From NCBI GenBank assembly GCA_900095095.1, contig FMBT01000674.1, positions 1-26,046 of the forward strand: a DNA stretch of 26,046 nucleotides, given 5' to 3'. Each line of letters begins with the position of its first letter. The first letter of the stretch is position 1. Below, piece after piece: positions 1-10,854 of this stretch. The position numbers and the translations under genes were made by a program. The notes beneath the pieces are model-generated. The model was not told the DNA's origin and made no database searches. It saw only the letters and a list, made by a program, of their open reading frames with translations. The stretch comes from Fragilariopsis cylindrus CCMP1102. Taxonomy: Eukaryota; Bacillariophyta; Bacillariophyceae; Bacillariales; Bacillariaceae.

Positions 1-107
1 ATACAGTTATGTTGTTATGATAGTGCTGGGGATTGTAATCGTGATGTGATAGTGCCATTGTGGTGTTGTTATGATTGTGCCTTTCGTGATCGTGATCGTG
101 ATCGTGC

Positions 108-290
108 CATTGTTGTTGTTGTTGTTGTTATTATTATTGTTCTCGTTGCAGTGGTGTTTGTGGTGCTATCTGTATCTTATTGTAAAGATGTTAGTTGAAT
201 CGTTACTATTGTTATTATTACTGCTATTATTATCATCATTATCATCATTATCATCATTATCATCATTATCATCATCATTATTGTTGAATT
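108..290. repeat. Trinucleotide microsatellites (GTT/ATT and TCA)
   Basis: Runs of GTT/ATT (about 108-137) and of ATC/TCA (about 230-283) fill this interval. Their translations give only poly-Leu and poly-Ser, so I do not call a gene. Confidence 0.85.
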
Positions 291-306
291 TAATTATTAT
301 GGCATC

Positions 307-396
307 ATGCCATCGTCGACGTATACAAACAATAATTTTAATCTAACTGCAATGCCATCGTCGACGTATACAAATAATAATTTCAATCTACCTGCA
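307..396. repeat. Tandem duplication, 45 bp x 2
   Basis: Units 307-351 and 352-396 start with the same ATGCCATCGTCGACGTATAC and differ at about four positions. They abut with no spacer. Confidence 0.9.
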
Positions 397-616
397 ATGT
401 CAGTCTACATTATATTCAATACAATTAGTTATGGTACTTACATTTTTAATGAAAGAAATAGATCTTGATTTTCTTTTTTCTTCTGTTCTTGACAAATTGT
501 AAATTATGAGATTAGTGTTGTTTCAGTCGAATTTACTTTTTTAATGTGTGTGGGTTTTGTGGGTTTTGTGTTTTTGTATTGATTGGTGCTAACAAGCACA
601 CAAACAATTCAAATTA

Positions 617-894
617 ATACGTTATTCATGCATACGTCCTACAACATAATATATTACTATATACTGTATGCAATGTTACTTCAACCTTGCGTTACCTAAT
701 ACTATTTACTGCAGCTGTATCAGCGATTCGTTCGAGATCGTCGCGTTCCAATGTCGTATTGTAGCGCTTCTATCAAGTAATAGTCATACGTTATTCATGC
801 ATACGTCCTACAACATAATATACTATTATATACTGCTATGCAATGTTACTTCAACCTTCGCGTTCCATTGCGTTACCTAATACTATTTACTGCA
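617..894. repeat. Direct repeat of ~100 bp (617-713 and 786-894)
   Basis: Both copies begin ATACGTTATTCATGCATACG and end with AATACTATTTACTGCA. The second copy carries small insertions, including about 10 bp (CGTTCCATTG) near its 3' end. A 72-bp spacer separates them. Arrangement suggests a local duplication or two copies of a short dispersed element. Confidence 0.9.
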
Positions 895-1142
895 ACTACC
901 AATTACCCGAAGTATATTAGTACTGGCCATCACACTAAGTGATGAAGACAACCATTCGATTAGCAACAACAACTCGAAATCTAGCTTGATAAGTAGTCAT
1001 TATAACAGCCTTATCTTAAAATCAACTCGAAAATTCGCTCCTTAACTAGTGCTTACAAGTAGGTAAAAGAAAAGAGCGTTAAATTTTTATTGATACTCAA
1101 TCCCAAAAACGATTAGAAATTCGTTCTTCTATTGCCATTAAC

Positions 1143-1179
1143 AGCGAAAAAAACGGTATTCAAGCGAAAAAAACGGTAT
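1143..1179. repeat. 17-bp direct repeat, two copies 20 bp apart
   Basis: AGCGAAAAAAACGGTAT occurs perfectly at 1143-1159 and 1163-1179. Confidence 0.85.
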
Positions 1180-1234
1180 CTCAATCATTCATGCTTTATA
1201 AAGTGAGCTTAAAAATGTCATATAAGCAATTCGT

Positions 1235-1305
1235 TTAACTGCGTGCACTTTTGGGGAACCCTTCTACATAGCAATGAAGGATGTGTCAGAAGTGCACGCA
1301 GTTAA
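1235..1305. repeat. Perfect 16-bp inverted repeat with 39-nt loop
   Basis: The left arm TTAACTGCGTGCACTT (1235-1250) is the exact reverse complement of 1290-1305. A few more bases next to the loop can also pair (with G-U), and CAATT occurs outside both arms in the right orientation. It could be a small foldback element or a transcribed hairpin; nothing in the sequence decides. Confidence 0.85.
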
Positions 1306-1620
1306 TACAGCAATTGAGTTGTCTATTCTGTTTGTAGTCCTTTTATATCGGTCTCTTAAGAATTGAAACACACGATAGCTCGCGATAGTGTTGAAAAAGT
1401 GACAGTTAGATTTGCAGTATGTTCCAGGAGCACACGACAGCATACAGTGCACATCCAACAAGCAAGAATGAATGAGTCGATTCGATTCGATCTCTTCGAA
1501 GTCGAGTATCCTCAGTTCAAATCATCGATCGAGATGCCAACATTAAAAGAAATTAATATTCAATTCTCCTTCAATTTTCAATTAATTTACAGTAACGTAT
1601 TGTAGTCCGAAACATAGATA

Positions 1621-1702
1621 GAGAAATCGAGAGAGAGAGAGAGAGACATGCGAAAGAAGTTCTAGAGACAGAGAGAGAGAGAGAGAGAAAGAGAGAGATA
1701 GA
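1621..1702. repeat. Purine-rich GA microsatellite
   Basis: Two (GA)n blocks separated by a short non-repetitive segment make a nearly pure polypurine tract on the plus strand. Confidence 0.85.
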
Positions 1703-1855
1703 GTCGGAAGGAATCGCGTCACATAATACTCAGCAGAGCACATTACATTACATCACAGAACATGATTACAGAACTACCCTACTACTAAAAGCTAGGCGGT
1801 GATTGCTGCTAGTAGCAATATTATACACGAAACGTATAGTACTGTATTTTTAATC

Positions 1856-1885
1856 GTTGTCGTCGTCGTCGGCGGCGGCGGCGTC
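1856..1885. repeat. GTC/GGC trinucleotide tract
   Basis: (GTC)n runs directly into (GGC)n. No supported reading frame crosses it. Confidence 0.8.
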
Positions 1886-2395
1886 TATCTGTCGTAAGTG
1901 AAAAGTTTGTGTTTTCATCAGCAGTGAATTAATCTATCACAGTATTCTTACAGTTCACAATCGTGTACTATACGTATTTATATCAGTCCACGGTACAAGT
2001 ACAAGAACAAGTACTGGCTATTACAGTATTTTAGGTGCACACACAAGAAATAAATGACAGAAATAAATAATTTAATCATTCTACTACGTATTGGACTGTT
2101 ACATGTAGTACTACTTTCTCTTACAAATAGACCTATTATTATATGAAACAATAAGTAGAATGAATAGCAGCATCATTTTATAGAAAAAAAGATGATAGAA
2201 TCATAGTATAACATAATATTTGGGGGTCCTACCAGTCTATGTGCGTGCGTGTGTGTGTATGTGGGTGTATGTGGTGTACTTTTGGGGTGCTGTGCTGGGC
2301 CGGGTCGCCGTTGTGTTTGTATTTGTGTGTTTGTATGTGTTTGTGAAAGGATTGGTCAACAAAATAAATAATTTGACCGCCGCCGAAAAAAAAAA

Positions 2396-2421
2396 GACTC
2401 GACTCGACTCGACTCGACTCC
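2396..2421. repeat. (ACTCG)n pentanucleotide repeat
   Basis: About five ACTCG units follow an A-run and precede a (GTTTC)n-like stretch. Confidence 0.85.
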
Positions 2422-2610
2422 TGTTCGTTTCGTTTCGTTCATTTGTACAGTACTCTACTGTACGTAGTAGCAATATCCTGAAATGTCTGATGAAATAATT
2501 CCATTCCGTAATAATAATAATAATAGTATTAATGATAAGTATACCAGTCTAAAATTTTTATTTAATTTTAAAATATTTCATTCTCAACAATTATTTATTA
2601 TATTAAATTT

Positions 2611-2633
2611 TATCATCATCATCATCATCATCA
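2611..2633. repeat. (ATC)n microsatellite
   Basis: A pure ATC run about 40 bp beyond the stop codon of the minus-strand lipid kinase, so probably in its 3' UTR or flank. Confidence 0.8.
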
Positions 2634-2669
2634 TAAAGTTAGTGTTTGGATTCTGTGAGTGTAAGTTAT

Positions 2670-4226
2670 TTAGACAATTAAATATTTTGATAATGGTACA
2701 ATCATGTCAGATGGTACACCCAAGACGTATTTAAATATTTGTGTACAGGCATATCCACTTAAGACCGGTACAATAAAATTATCATCTAAATGGAAGGGTG
2801 GTACACTTTTTCCACAAATCGTTTTTGGTAATGTTAAGGCTGGTGTGGGTACAATTAAATCCGCAAATGCACCCGCTAATCCTAATACTAAGGAGGCTAT
2901 CAATATTGTGGGATTGCTGATGGCAAGTGCAGTACCAGCACCACTAGCACTACCAATTCTACTACTACTACGAACTACTGTCTTACAGGCTAAACTTAAT
3001 ATACGATAATTAATTGGTACACATGCCAGTCCACCACCTAAAAATCCTAATATACCTTTATTACGACCCAGTCCACCAGCAAAGCCTTTATTGATCCGTG
3101 ACCAATAGACATGTCGTGTAGCACGACCAAAGTAGGACGCAGTGGGATCCGCAATGGCCAATTGTATAATCCCCAATGTCGCACAAGATTGTGGATATAG
3201 GTAACTCGTGGCCGTCACTCCGGCAAAGTAATATAATGATCCAGTAAATTTACCATCCATTTCACTTTTTCGTAAACTTTTACCAAATAAATAATGCATA
3301 CTGGTATTAATCCATTGAAATCCTTCACGGTATCGCATTAATTCCATAAATAACGTAATGGCCGTCAACGTTGACATGATTGGTAAAAATGTCGATCGTG
3401 GTAGAAAATGATTCAACGACGCAAATAAGATCCCCCATGCGAAATGCATAAATTTACGTCTTTTATTGGTGGCATTGCGATTCTATAGTAATAATAATAA
3501 TAATAATAATAATAGTAATGAATTAAATAATAGAATTAAAAAATGTAGTTATAGAGGAGTGTGGAGAATATAGAGTGAGTGAATGAGTGAGTGAATGAGT
3601 GATATAGTTGAATGGATACAATTTACTTTGCGGGCAGAGGCAGACGAAAACAAAAACAAACAAAAAACCCGACTTACCTTTAATTTCTTAGCAATTTGTT
3701 TATGTAATTTTTTTATTTCTTTATCTTTTTTTTTAATTACTTTCGTTTGTTGTTTTAATATTTTTTTGGTAGATTTATCAATCGATGGTGAAGTTGTTGT
3801 TGATGTTGATTTTTCCGTTGTTGTTGTATTTGCATTGTCTGCATTTGCAGTCACGCTGATCTTTGGTATTATACCCCCACCGACTGTTTGATGTATGTAT
3901 TCAGCATGAATACTCGGTGTTGCTGTTGCTGTTGCTGCTGTTGAGGTTGTTGATGTTGTTGCTGTTGCTGATGGTCGTGTTGTATCCGCCGATCCACCTC
4001 GTAAAATTTGATGGACGCTAGTACTACTAGTATTAATCGGACGACGACGACGTCTTGAGAAAAAGGAACCTGTCGTCGACGTTGGTTTTATAGTTGTTGA
4101 ACGCAGCCATGCTGATGCTGATGCTGATGCTGATCTAGCATTACTAACATCTAAGACGACAGACAACAAGAACAGCAATGACAACAATAAAGTTGATGAC
4201 GATATCCGAACTATTGATATCATCAT
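2670..4226 (-). CDS. CTP-dependent diacylglycerol/dolichol/phytol kinase-like membrane protein
   Basis: Two exons: 4226-3678 (183 codons) and 3482-2670, joined in phase 0 across a 195-nt intron (3677-3483, GTAAGT...TATAG); product 453 aa. Residues 1-30 form a signal peptide. A Ser/Thr/Ala-rich linker follows, then a Lys-rich probable coiled coil (about 153-183). The membrane domain carries the hallmarks of the DGK1/SEC59/VTE5 superfamily: RRKFMH (191-196), DGKFTGS (259-265), ADPTASYFGR (294-303), GRNKGILGF (322-330), AFADL near 390 and LDDN (415-418). Family members use CTP to phosphorylate a lipid alcohol (diacylglycerol, dolichol or phytol). The substrate is not readable here; the LDDN and GRNKG motifs lean toward the DGK1/phytol-kinase side. 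The signal peptide suggests ER or secondary-plastid membranes. It has a long N-terminal extension relative to DGK1-type enzymes. The frame is intact and ends in TAA. Confidence 0.8.
3483..3677 (-). other. Intron of the lipid kinase gene
   Basis: On the minus strand it begins GTAAGTCGGG and ends ACTATAG. Removing its 195 nt joins a Lys-rich helix to the RRKFMH kinase motif in phase 0. A poly(ATT)-type tract lies just upstream of the acceptor. Confidence 0.85.
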
Positions 4227-5382
4227 GGTGGTAGTAGTAGTAGTGGTAGTGGTAGTAGTAGTAGTAGTACTAAGAAATAAACAAAGATTTATTGAAGCTG
4301 AGTGAAGAACTTGCCAACGGTGAGTGAGTTACGTGTGTGTGTACAGTATATTAAAACTTTAACAATGACACTAAAGTACGTCGTAGTACGTACCGGTAGT
4401 TTATATCAAGTTGGACGAGCAAACCCACCACACACACACACACACAATGAACAAGCCGGCATAGTAAAATTTTGAAATTTCAAAAACATAAAACAAAAAA
4501 TGCATCCTGTTTTCTTTCTGTTCTTCGGTTCAGGTTCGTTCGTTCGTTTTACCGGCGTACGGTATGCAATAATGACGTACGCACTTACTTACGTGAGGTA
4601 AGATTCTTAGTTAGGACTAGGTATCTTAGGTACTATGGTACTAGTTTAGACCTACAGTACTTAGTATAATTTAATTTAACTTAACTCATTGATTTACTAT
4701 GTGATATATACTGCAGTATAACACGTACATATTATATTATATATTATATTATTGTACTGTATGGGGTTCTTTGTTAAGCGTGTGAATGAGGTGAATGGAT
4801 GATGAGGGAATAAATACAGACCTTCTGCACAGCTCACCCATTCATATTATATATATAATGCAATGAAGTGAACCTGCCACCTAACCTATTAATATTGTAT
4901 ATCTATCTTGTACAGTACTTGTACTGTCATCAAGTAATGCCTTACAATTACAGCAGAATAGAAAGATGATGATGAAGATGATGATGTAAAAACACCATCA
5001 AAGCATAATATTGTTCCTGTGTCTTGAAGATATTCAAGGAAGAACTTTGTTGATATATAATATATATTTGGTAGGATCATAGTATCCTCAAAGTGTTGCA
5101 CTGATGGTTGATGATGTGTGGTGAATTTGTAGGGTAGGCAGTATTATCAAGTAGTCAGTTGTATACCTACCTACCTTCACTTTGGTAAGTGTCAGCATCA
5201 GCTATCCAACATATCAGAAATCAGAATGTGCATAAATCATAGAAAATTTTATGGTTCTGCTGCCCTTCTATGTCACCATCTTGCCACCATATAACAAAAC
5301 CATTTTGGGATTAATTATTATGTGCTTGTTATGACTCTGTACATAATCAGATTACAGCAGTATGATGCTTCATTCTGTAGCT

Positions 5383-5461
5383 AAGCCCACCTTCTAGTAA
5401 GCCAGTACCATGCCTTTCCTATTTATTTAAAGAAATGGTGCTGGTGTGATGGGCTGGGCTT
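5383..5461. repeat. Imperfect hairpin element
   Basis: Two nested inverted pairs. The inner is CCAGTACCAT (5402-5411) with ATGGTGCTGG (5435-5444), one mismatch. The outer is AAGCCCACCT (5383-5392) with GGCTGGGCTT (5452-5461), two mismatches. Flanks show no convincing target-site duplication. Confidence 0.6.
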
Positions 5462-5700
5462 ACCTCAGTATCTAAAGGTACGCACATAAAACTTCCAATA
5501 CAGAATAACTACATCATGTGCTGTCACAGAGCTAGCGTTAGATCCTAAAAATAAGACATGCTGCTCATGACACACTTAATAAAAGGTAGGGACCCCCATT
5601 CATACTGCTCTTGGGGAATTTGCTATGTATTTTGTGTAACATTCTACACATAAAGGATAGATTGTGAGGGAAAGGAAAAACAATAATATGGTGTATCACT

Positions 5701-5738
5701 GGTACTCATCGGGTTGTATGGTACTCATCGGGTTGTAT
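5701..5738. repeat. 19-bp perfect tandem duplication
   Basis: GGTACTCATCGGGTTGTAT at 5701-5719 is repeated without spacer at 5720-5738. Confidence 0.95.
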
Positions 5739-5764
5739 CTTGCATATCTATTCCTGTCTCCATA

Positions 5765-6255
5765 TGCTGCTGCTACTGCTTTGTGGGAATTTGTTGTGCA
5801 TTTGATGGAAAATTATTCTGCATGTATATATGTAGAGGTTGCATTATTGAGGTCAAGGACAACAGTGTTCTTGTATCATCATTGGTGTAGGTCAACTCCT
5901 AGTAGGTGCATCATGCTGTCTTTGTTTATTCATTCCCAGTCAACAACAATCAAGAACTGATGCTACTGGGAGAGAGAATTGACTGTAAGTTTTATTCTGT
6001 CAACAATATCTCAACAAACTATTAAGCAACTAGGACTGATCTGAGAGAATTGGCTGTGCACTCCTTGTCAAAAGTTACTTGTAGAGGTTTTGTTGAGAGG
6101 GAAATGATAGCAATATTGTTATGGTAGAAGCACTTCAACTGATGTAGGCTGTTTTTGTCTATTTATTCCCTGTCAACCAAGCAAGATGGAATAAAAGCAA
6201 GAACTACTGCTGCGTGATAGGAACTTGTTGTGCACCAATTGTAAGAGTTTACATG
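5765..6255. repeat. Degenerate tandem repeat array
   Basis: Three or four diverged units recur with the same order of landmarks: CTACTG..., then GGAA(T/C)TTGTTGTGCA (5786, 6047 and 6219 regions), then TGTAGAGGTT, then TTTATTCA/TTCCC(A/T)GTCAAC (near 5926 and 6163), then CAAGAACT. Spacing varies through internal deletions. It looks like an old tandem or dispersed non-coding repeat; no open frame runs through it. Confidence 0.65.
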
Positions 6256-6643
6256 TAAAAGTCATCTGGCTGCAACCACCATGCCATGACAACAAGAAAC
6301 AACAGCAGGTTGTTTGCTAGGAACAACCGCAAGGTAATCAACAGTGCATCCATCCTGGTCATTGTATTTTACTTTTATACTTGAACTGTCCATATTTACC
6401 TGGCATCTAATAACTTGGAATCAATTTTACAAAGACACGATTGATTTCCATACCATCAAGAAACGTGTCATGCATGCCCTGTGATAGTAAAAACTGACTG
6501 GACAGTTTATTAATATAATGATGATCTAGGCACTTTTGTACTAGTTCTTCAGCTTTAATTCCTTCATTTGATTCACAATCTTCACTCTCTTATGCACCTC
6601 TTCTAGTGATTCATTACCTGCCATCCCTGTACAACCTCAATTA

Positions 6644-6658
6644 CCCCCCCCCCCCCCC
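6644..6658. repeat. C15 homopolymer
   Basis: Fifteen consecutive C on the plus strand. Length is likely unstable or uncertain in the assembly. Confidence 0.9.
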
Positions 6659-7916
6659 ATAGAACAAATTCAACCCACCTCTTTTCCTCTATTAAGCGTG
6701 CATGTATCTCTAATTCATCTTTATCTAATAAGCTGGTACTAAAAGGATTGATGGAATAGTTTTCCATTCAGTTCTTATCATTTCCTAACGCAAGGTAAAG
6801 TGCACAATCCAAAATATAAGGGATGCATTCTCCTCTCTACGCAACTATTGTCTACCGCCCTCCTTGGGTGGTGTCATTAGCATTGTCTCCAACATATGTT
6901 TTTGGTTTGTTCTAGAAATGTGTTTGTGATTTGCTATTACAGGTAGTATGTATGTACATAAAATTGAGGTTATTAGAAGTTGCTCATTAGTGTGTGTATA
7001 TCTACTCATATTATGGTTAGTCCTTAGTCAGTCATTCACTAATAGCATTTTCCATTAATATTCGACTAGTTGTGCCCATAGTAAAAGGGCTATCTAATTT
7101 GAAATATCTTCACTCGTTGTTTCAATTAAGGAAACAAAGAATTCCTTGTACAGTACGTGAAATCTTATCTTTAGTATTATGTTGTAATTAGGCATCGAAT
7201 TCATTACCGTTTTTTTCAAAATCAAACGATCTAAGCATATCCAAATTACCGTATTAGACGGATGAACTTGACGGACTGTTCGCCTACAATCTTCTTTCGA
7301 TGTATAACATTATTTTAATTAATTAAGGATGATTGATTTGATGTCTTTCTTCAAGATTTAAACATACCATGATTTTTCCTTATGGTTCAAGAAAATCCTT
7401 CTTGAAGTTTACGATGAGCTACTACAACTACGTGTTGCTCACCTTCTGCTTTTACGCAGTCATGAATGTTGATATTTGCATTTAAGCATACATTGATTTT
7501 TTGAGTACTGTAAAGACTTACAAGCACAAGATCGCAAAAGGTAGAATTGTACTTTAAGTAACAGTTACGCTCGTTACATTTATTTAAATGATAAAATAGA
7601 TCGACAACAAGTTTACAATGAAAGAAGAATTCAACTTCCATGACGCTTCTGATTTAAGTACGATGTCATAAATCTATCCATCTTCTATGTATTGCCTTCT
7701 GCTACACATATCAATGCCACAGAAGCCTCTCGAAATTATAATCTTTCCCGTCGGTTTTCCCCATTTTTTTGCTTTAATTTTGCAAAAATTCTTACTGATT
7801 ACAATACAATTCACACATTTTTCAAAAGCGCTACTAAATTAATTGTAGGGTCTCACAACAAGCTAACATAGCATATATTTCAACACCTTTCGTACTATCA
7901 GTCCAGCCCAATCATC

Positions 7917-8582
7917 ATGTCGAGTTCTGCTGTTGTCATTTCCGAGCTTCATTTGTACACACAAAGATTGAACAATAGTGCAGCACTTTGTATTGGAATT
8001 GGACGTTTTGACCGAGCTATAATTTCACTTGAAAAAGCACTTCAACTTTTAAAGTTATCCAAACTACAATTGCATCATCGCACAAACGATAACATTAATA
8101 ATGAGAATGAGAATGAGAAAGGAAAAGAAGTAGAAGAAGAAGATGACGCCGCATTCCTATTGTTGAGTGATAAGGATTGTAATGATTATTGTCAATGTCA
8201 TCAATGTTCAAAGGACGGGTGTATCATCTACTCTGAAACAACTAGTCATAAAATTTCGGACGCACACTACGCAAATAACTCATCACTATCGTCATTGAAC
8301 ACCAGTGATAATAGTAGCAGGACCAACAAGAAACGACGAGTATCAACAATGTCATCATCAACACCAACGACGTACCTTATTGATCAACAACAACTACACC
8401 ATAAGCGTAGTTCATGTAGTTCGTTACATGGATATATTTATAAACATCCAATCCGTATTACTCCAAAAACAATCTTAGAAGGTCATACTATGGATTATTC
8501 AACTATGTATTGTATCATTACCTTTAACCTAGCATTGGCAAATCATCTACCAGCAAGTTGTGTTAGCGCTAGTGCAGCGTGA
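7917..8582 (+). pseudogene. Truncated TPR-like protein (diatom family)
   Basis: An open frame of 221 aa from ATG to TGA. Residues 16-55 resemble one TPR helix pair (LNNSAALCIGIGRFDRAII then LEKALQLLK). A Cys-rich/acidic linker and a Ser-rich segment with basic KKRR follow, then GYIYKHPIRITPKTI, then TFNLALANHL. This order (N-terminal TPR, YIY-x-PIRI block, FNLALAHHL helix) is one I recognise from predicted diatom proteins. There the FNLALAHHL helix opens a second run of TPR-like helices. Here the protein stops 12 residues after it, and no frame downstream resumes the pattern, so the C-terminal TPR half is missing. I infer a 3'-truncated gene; a short functional variant is possible. Function of the family is unknown. 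Confidence 0.55.
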
Positions 8583-9221
8583 TTAAAACAATGACATGCC
8601 ATGATGTGGTACTACAGAACTGTATTGATGTTTTGATATGATACTATAAGATAGAACGAAATGGAATGATGGAGAAAACTAAAACTATAGAATGCATAAC
8701 TGAATACCGTATAATATTATAGAGAATAATCTTAATTAGATTTAATACCGATTTAAAACAATTCCAATCCGAGTGAATGAATCGAATCGAATCTAGAATC
8801 GAATCGCCTACGCGTGTCTACTACTATCTCCTGCTACAGTACTATACGTTACTATTATAGGTATAGAGACAAGCATATTCCCAATTCTTTACATACGAAG
8901 TAACGTTGAATTTTACATCTTCCAAAAAAAAAATCAGAACAACAACAAAAATTAGTTCGACATCCAAACATTGTTAGGAAATAGCTCAGTTACTCCGTAA
9001 TTTTTACTAAGAAAAATTAACGCGCACTCGATCGGAAGATCAATCTGCGTACTAGTACTGCCTAGCTAGTCTACTGCACCCCTACGATGATGTAGTTAGT
9101 TGTCGAAGTGGACGTCGTTGTCAAATTGTATATGTTCATATCTAGGAGATAGTGTATTGGCGCCTGATAGCTAGCTAGAAAAGAAAGATCTACCCAAAAA
9201 GCGTATTACAGTATTAAAAGA
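8583..9221. other. Spacer between two damaged genes
   Basis: Contains GAATCGAATCGAATC-type short repeats (8776-8806) and TACAGTA motifs (about 8837 and 9207), but no gene, RNA or long repeat that I can support. The promoter of the gene at 9222, if still active, should lie here. Confidence 0.6.
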
Positions 9222-10854
9222 ATGACTACTACTACTACTACTTCTTCAGCAAGTATCACTTCCATTGATTTGGAAGACAGTAGTAAGGTCGAGATATCGA
9301 CTGGCGGCAGCGTACAAAAGAACCAGAAATGGGAAAACCAAACGAATCCAAAAATCATGCAATACGGTATCATCGTCCTCTTGACTGTCATTACTGTTGC
9401 TTTAGGAACTGCCCTCGCTGTTGTTTTGGTGAAAAGCAATAGCAGTAAAAGCGCCAGCAATACCATTAGCAGCAGCAGCAGCAGCAGCAAAAACAGCAAA
9501 AAAGAGACCACCAACATCCAGGCATCTTTTACACCGAATCAGATGTATGATGACACTACCATCGCAAGCAAAGAACAATCGGATCTCTGGAATATAGAAT
9601 CGGCTACTTTTCGTTTGATCACATCATAATCAAGTAGGATCTATCAATATGAACGTAAATGGTGTCTGGGCGGATTTAGTAGGGATGTTGTCAATCACGA
9701 AGATGGGAGACCGCACAAATAAGGTAGCTTTGCTCTTCACGTCGTTTTCTTATCTGATACCATGGAACAACTTCGAATGGTACAGGAACAATGCGTTGAA
9801 CGATACGAACCCTTAAGACAATTATTACTACCAAACCGAAATACATCAAGTATTACCTATGAATACTTACCGGAAACGATGGACCTGAAGTCCTAGAATT
9901 GGAATGGTGGGAAGAGGAATTCCTTCCTCTTGTTGCTTCGGCCTTTAGCTGTGGCTATACATTCGCTGATGACGACAACAACAAATATCCGCGATGCTTT
10001 CCCCAATAGCATCACTATCCGACAAGTCTGGAGATTTGTAAAGGGATATATTCGACCTCCCCAAAAACAACGAGAAGGAGCTAATAGTCAACAAGATTTC
10101 GACGTATTCTTGTATGTGCCTTTCTTACCACTGTGTCTATATAGGGGGGGAAAAGATCGATCCGATGGAACATCTGATTCGTTTCTGGATGTCCAACCTA
10201 CCAAGGTCCAGCCATTTGGTATTTGTAGCATTCTTTTACCTCCAGATTTCCTGGATTAGAACGCAGTTGCATGGGTAGTAACAATCCTAACCATCTCAAG
10301 GTAGGTGACAATAGTCATTCTAAAATGTTATCTACTGTTGAAACTATGGTTGGATATTTCGGTTTGACGCATCCATGCCCGTGCTGTCGCTATCCCTTTT
10401 TGAGCCGTGTGTTAAGTAGTGATGCTGATAGGCAAGATCTTGGACAAAGAATTACGGTTACTTGTGTCGTCAATGGCGAGCGTCAACTTGTGTCAGAGTC
10501 AGAATTGTATCCCTTGGAATATCTGTAACTGGGTAGGAGTATGGGAGAAAAACTTCCCACAATTGTCGACGGACTGTCTCTAATGCTCTTCTTTTGGAAG
10601 ATTCATAACGCTGTCACAGCTTCGGTCAAAGGCTCTCTTAGATGTAAGACCCAAGAAGAAACTGATGATCCTAACTTAAGCTGTACTCCAGCAGTCAAAA
10701 ATGATGATGATGACGACAACCATGATCTTACCAATAGATACTATTATATGATGGCACTCCCGCCACTACACGCAACTTGGATCGATCCTGGCCAATGACG
10801 TCGCGTTTTGAGTTTTGGCTTCGAGGTGATAGTGAAAATGCAAGTGATGACTAA
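9222..10854 (+). pseudogene. Membrane-anchored ERV/ALR-like protein, multiply broken
   Basis: From ATG 9222 an intact N-terminus runs to TAA 9627: a Ser/Thr-rich start, one membrane span (about residues 48-70) and a Ser/Lys-rich linker. Coding-like sequence continues past that stop in the same frame, past a second TAA (9720-9722), and then through frame changes near 9869 (one base missing), in the CCCC at 10001 (one extra) and near 10247 (one missing). A third in-frame TAA (10526-10528) splits SELYPLEYL from MGEKLPTIVDG, and a last shift near 10745-10790 leads to FEFWLRGD and a stop at 10852. The C-terminal half carries HPCPCCR and FFWKIHNAV, which resemble the CxxC and W-x-x-H-N-x-V motifs of ERV/ALR thiol oxidases. 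The membrane anchor before it is unusual. Family call is tentative; the broken state is clear. Confidence 0.6.

Larger units (their letters stand above)
1..2669. other. Gene-free, microsatellite-rich region
   Basis: No reading frame here looks like a real protein: the longest ones are poly-Leu/Ser translations of trinucleotide repeats or random frames. The stretch holds simple repeats, two local duplications, one perfect inverted repeat and (TC)n/(GA)n tracts, listed separately. I see no tRNA or rRNA signature. The last part is probably 3' flank of the lipid kinase that ends at 2670 on the minus strand. Confidence 0.7.
4227..7916. other. Long gene-free region
   Basis: About 3.7 kb without a credible protein. 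Immediately upstream of the lipid kinase start is a (GTA/GTG)n tract (4225-4270), probably its 5' UTR or promoter. Further on are AT-rich palindromic stretches (4727-4752), a hairpin element, a 19-bp tandem duplication, a degenerate repeat array and a C15 run, each listed separately. The last few hundred bases should hold the promoter of the gene at 7917. No RNA gene recognised. Confidence 0.6.

Noticed and set aside
71..346. 91-codon Leu-rich frame
   Set aside because: It is only the translation of GTT/ATT and TCA repeats.
2704..3009. 101-codon plus-strand frame
   Set aside because: Antisense shadow of the lipid kinase, whose own frame carries clear family motifs.
5664..5960. 98-codon plus-strand frame
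   Set aside because: It crosses a tandem duplication and the degenerate repeat array, with no family resemblance.
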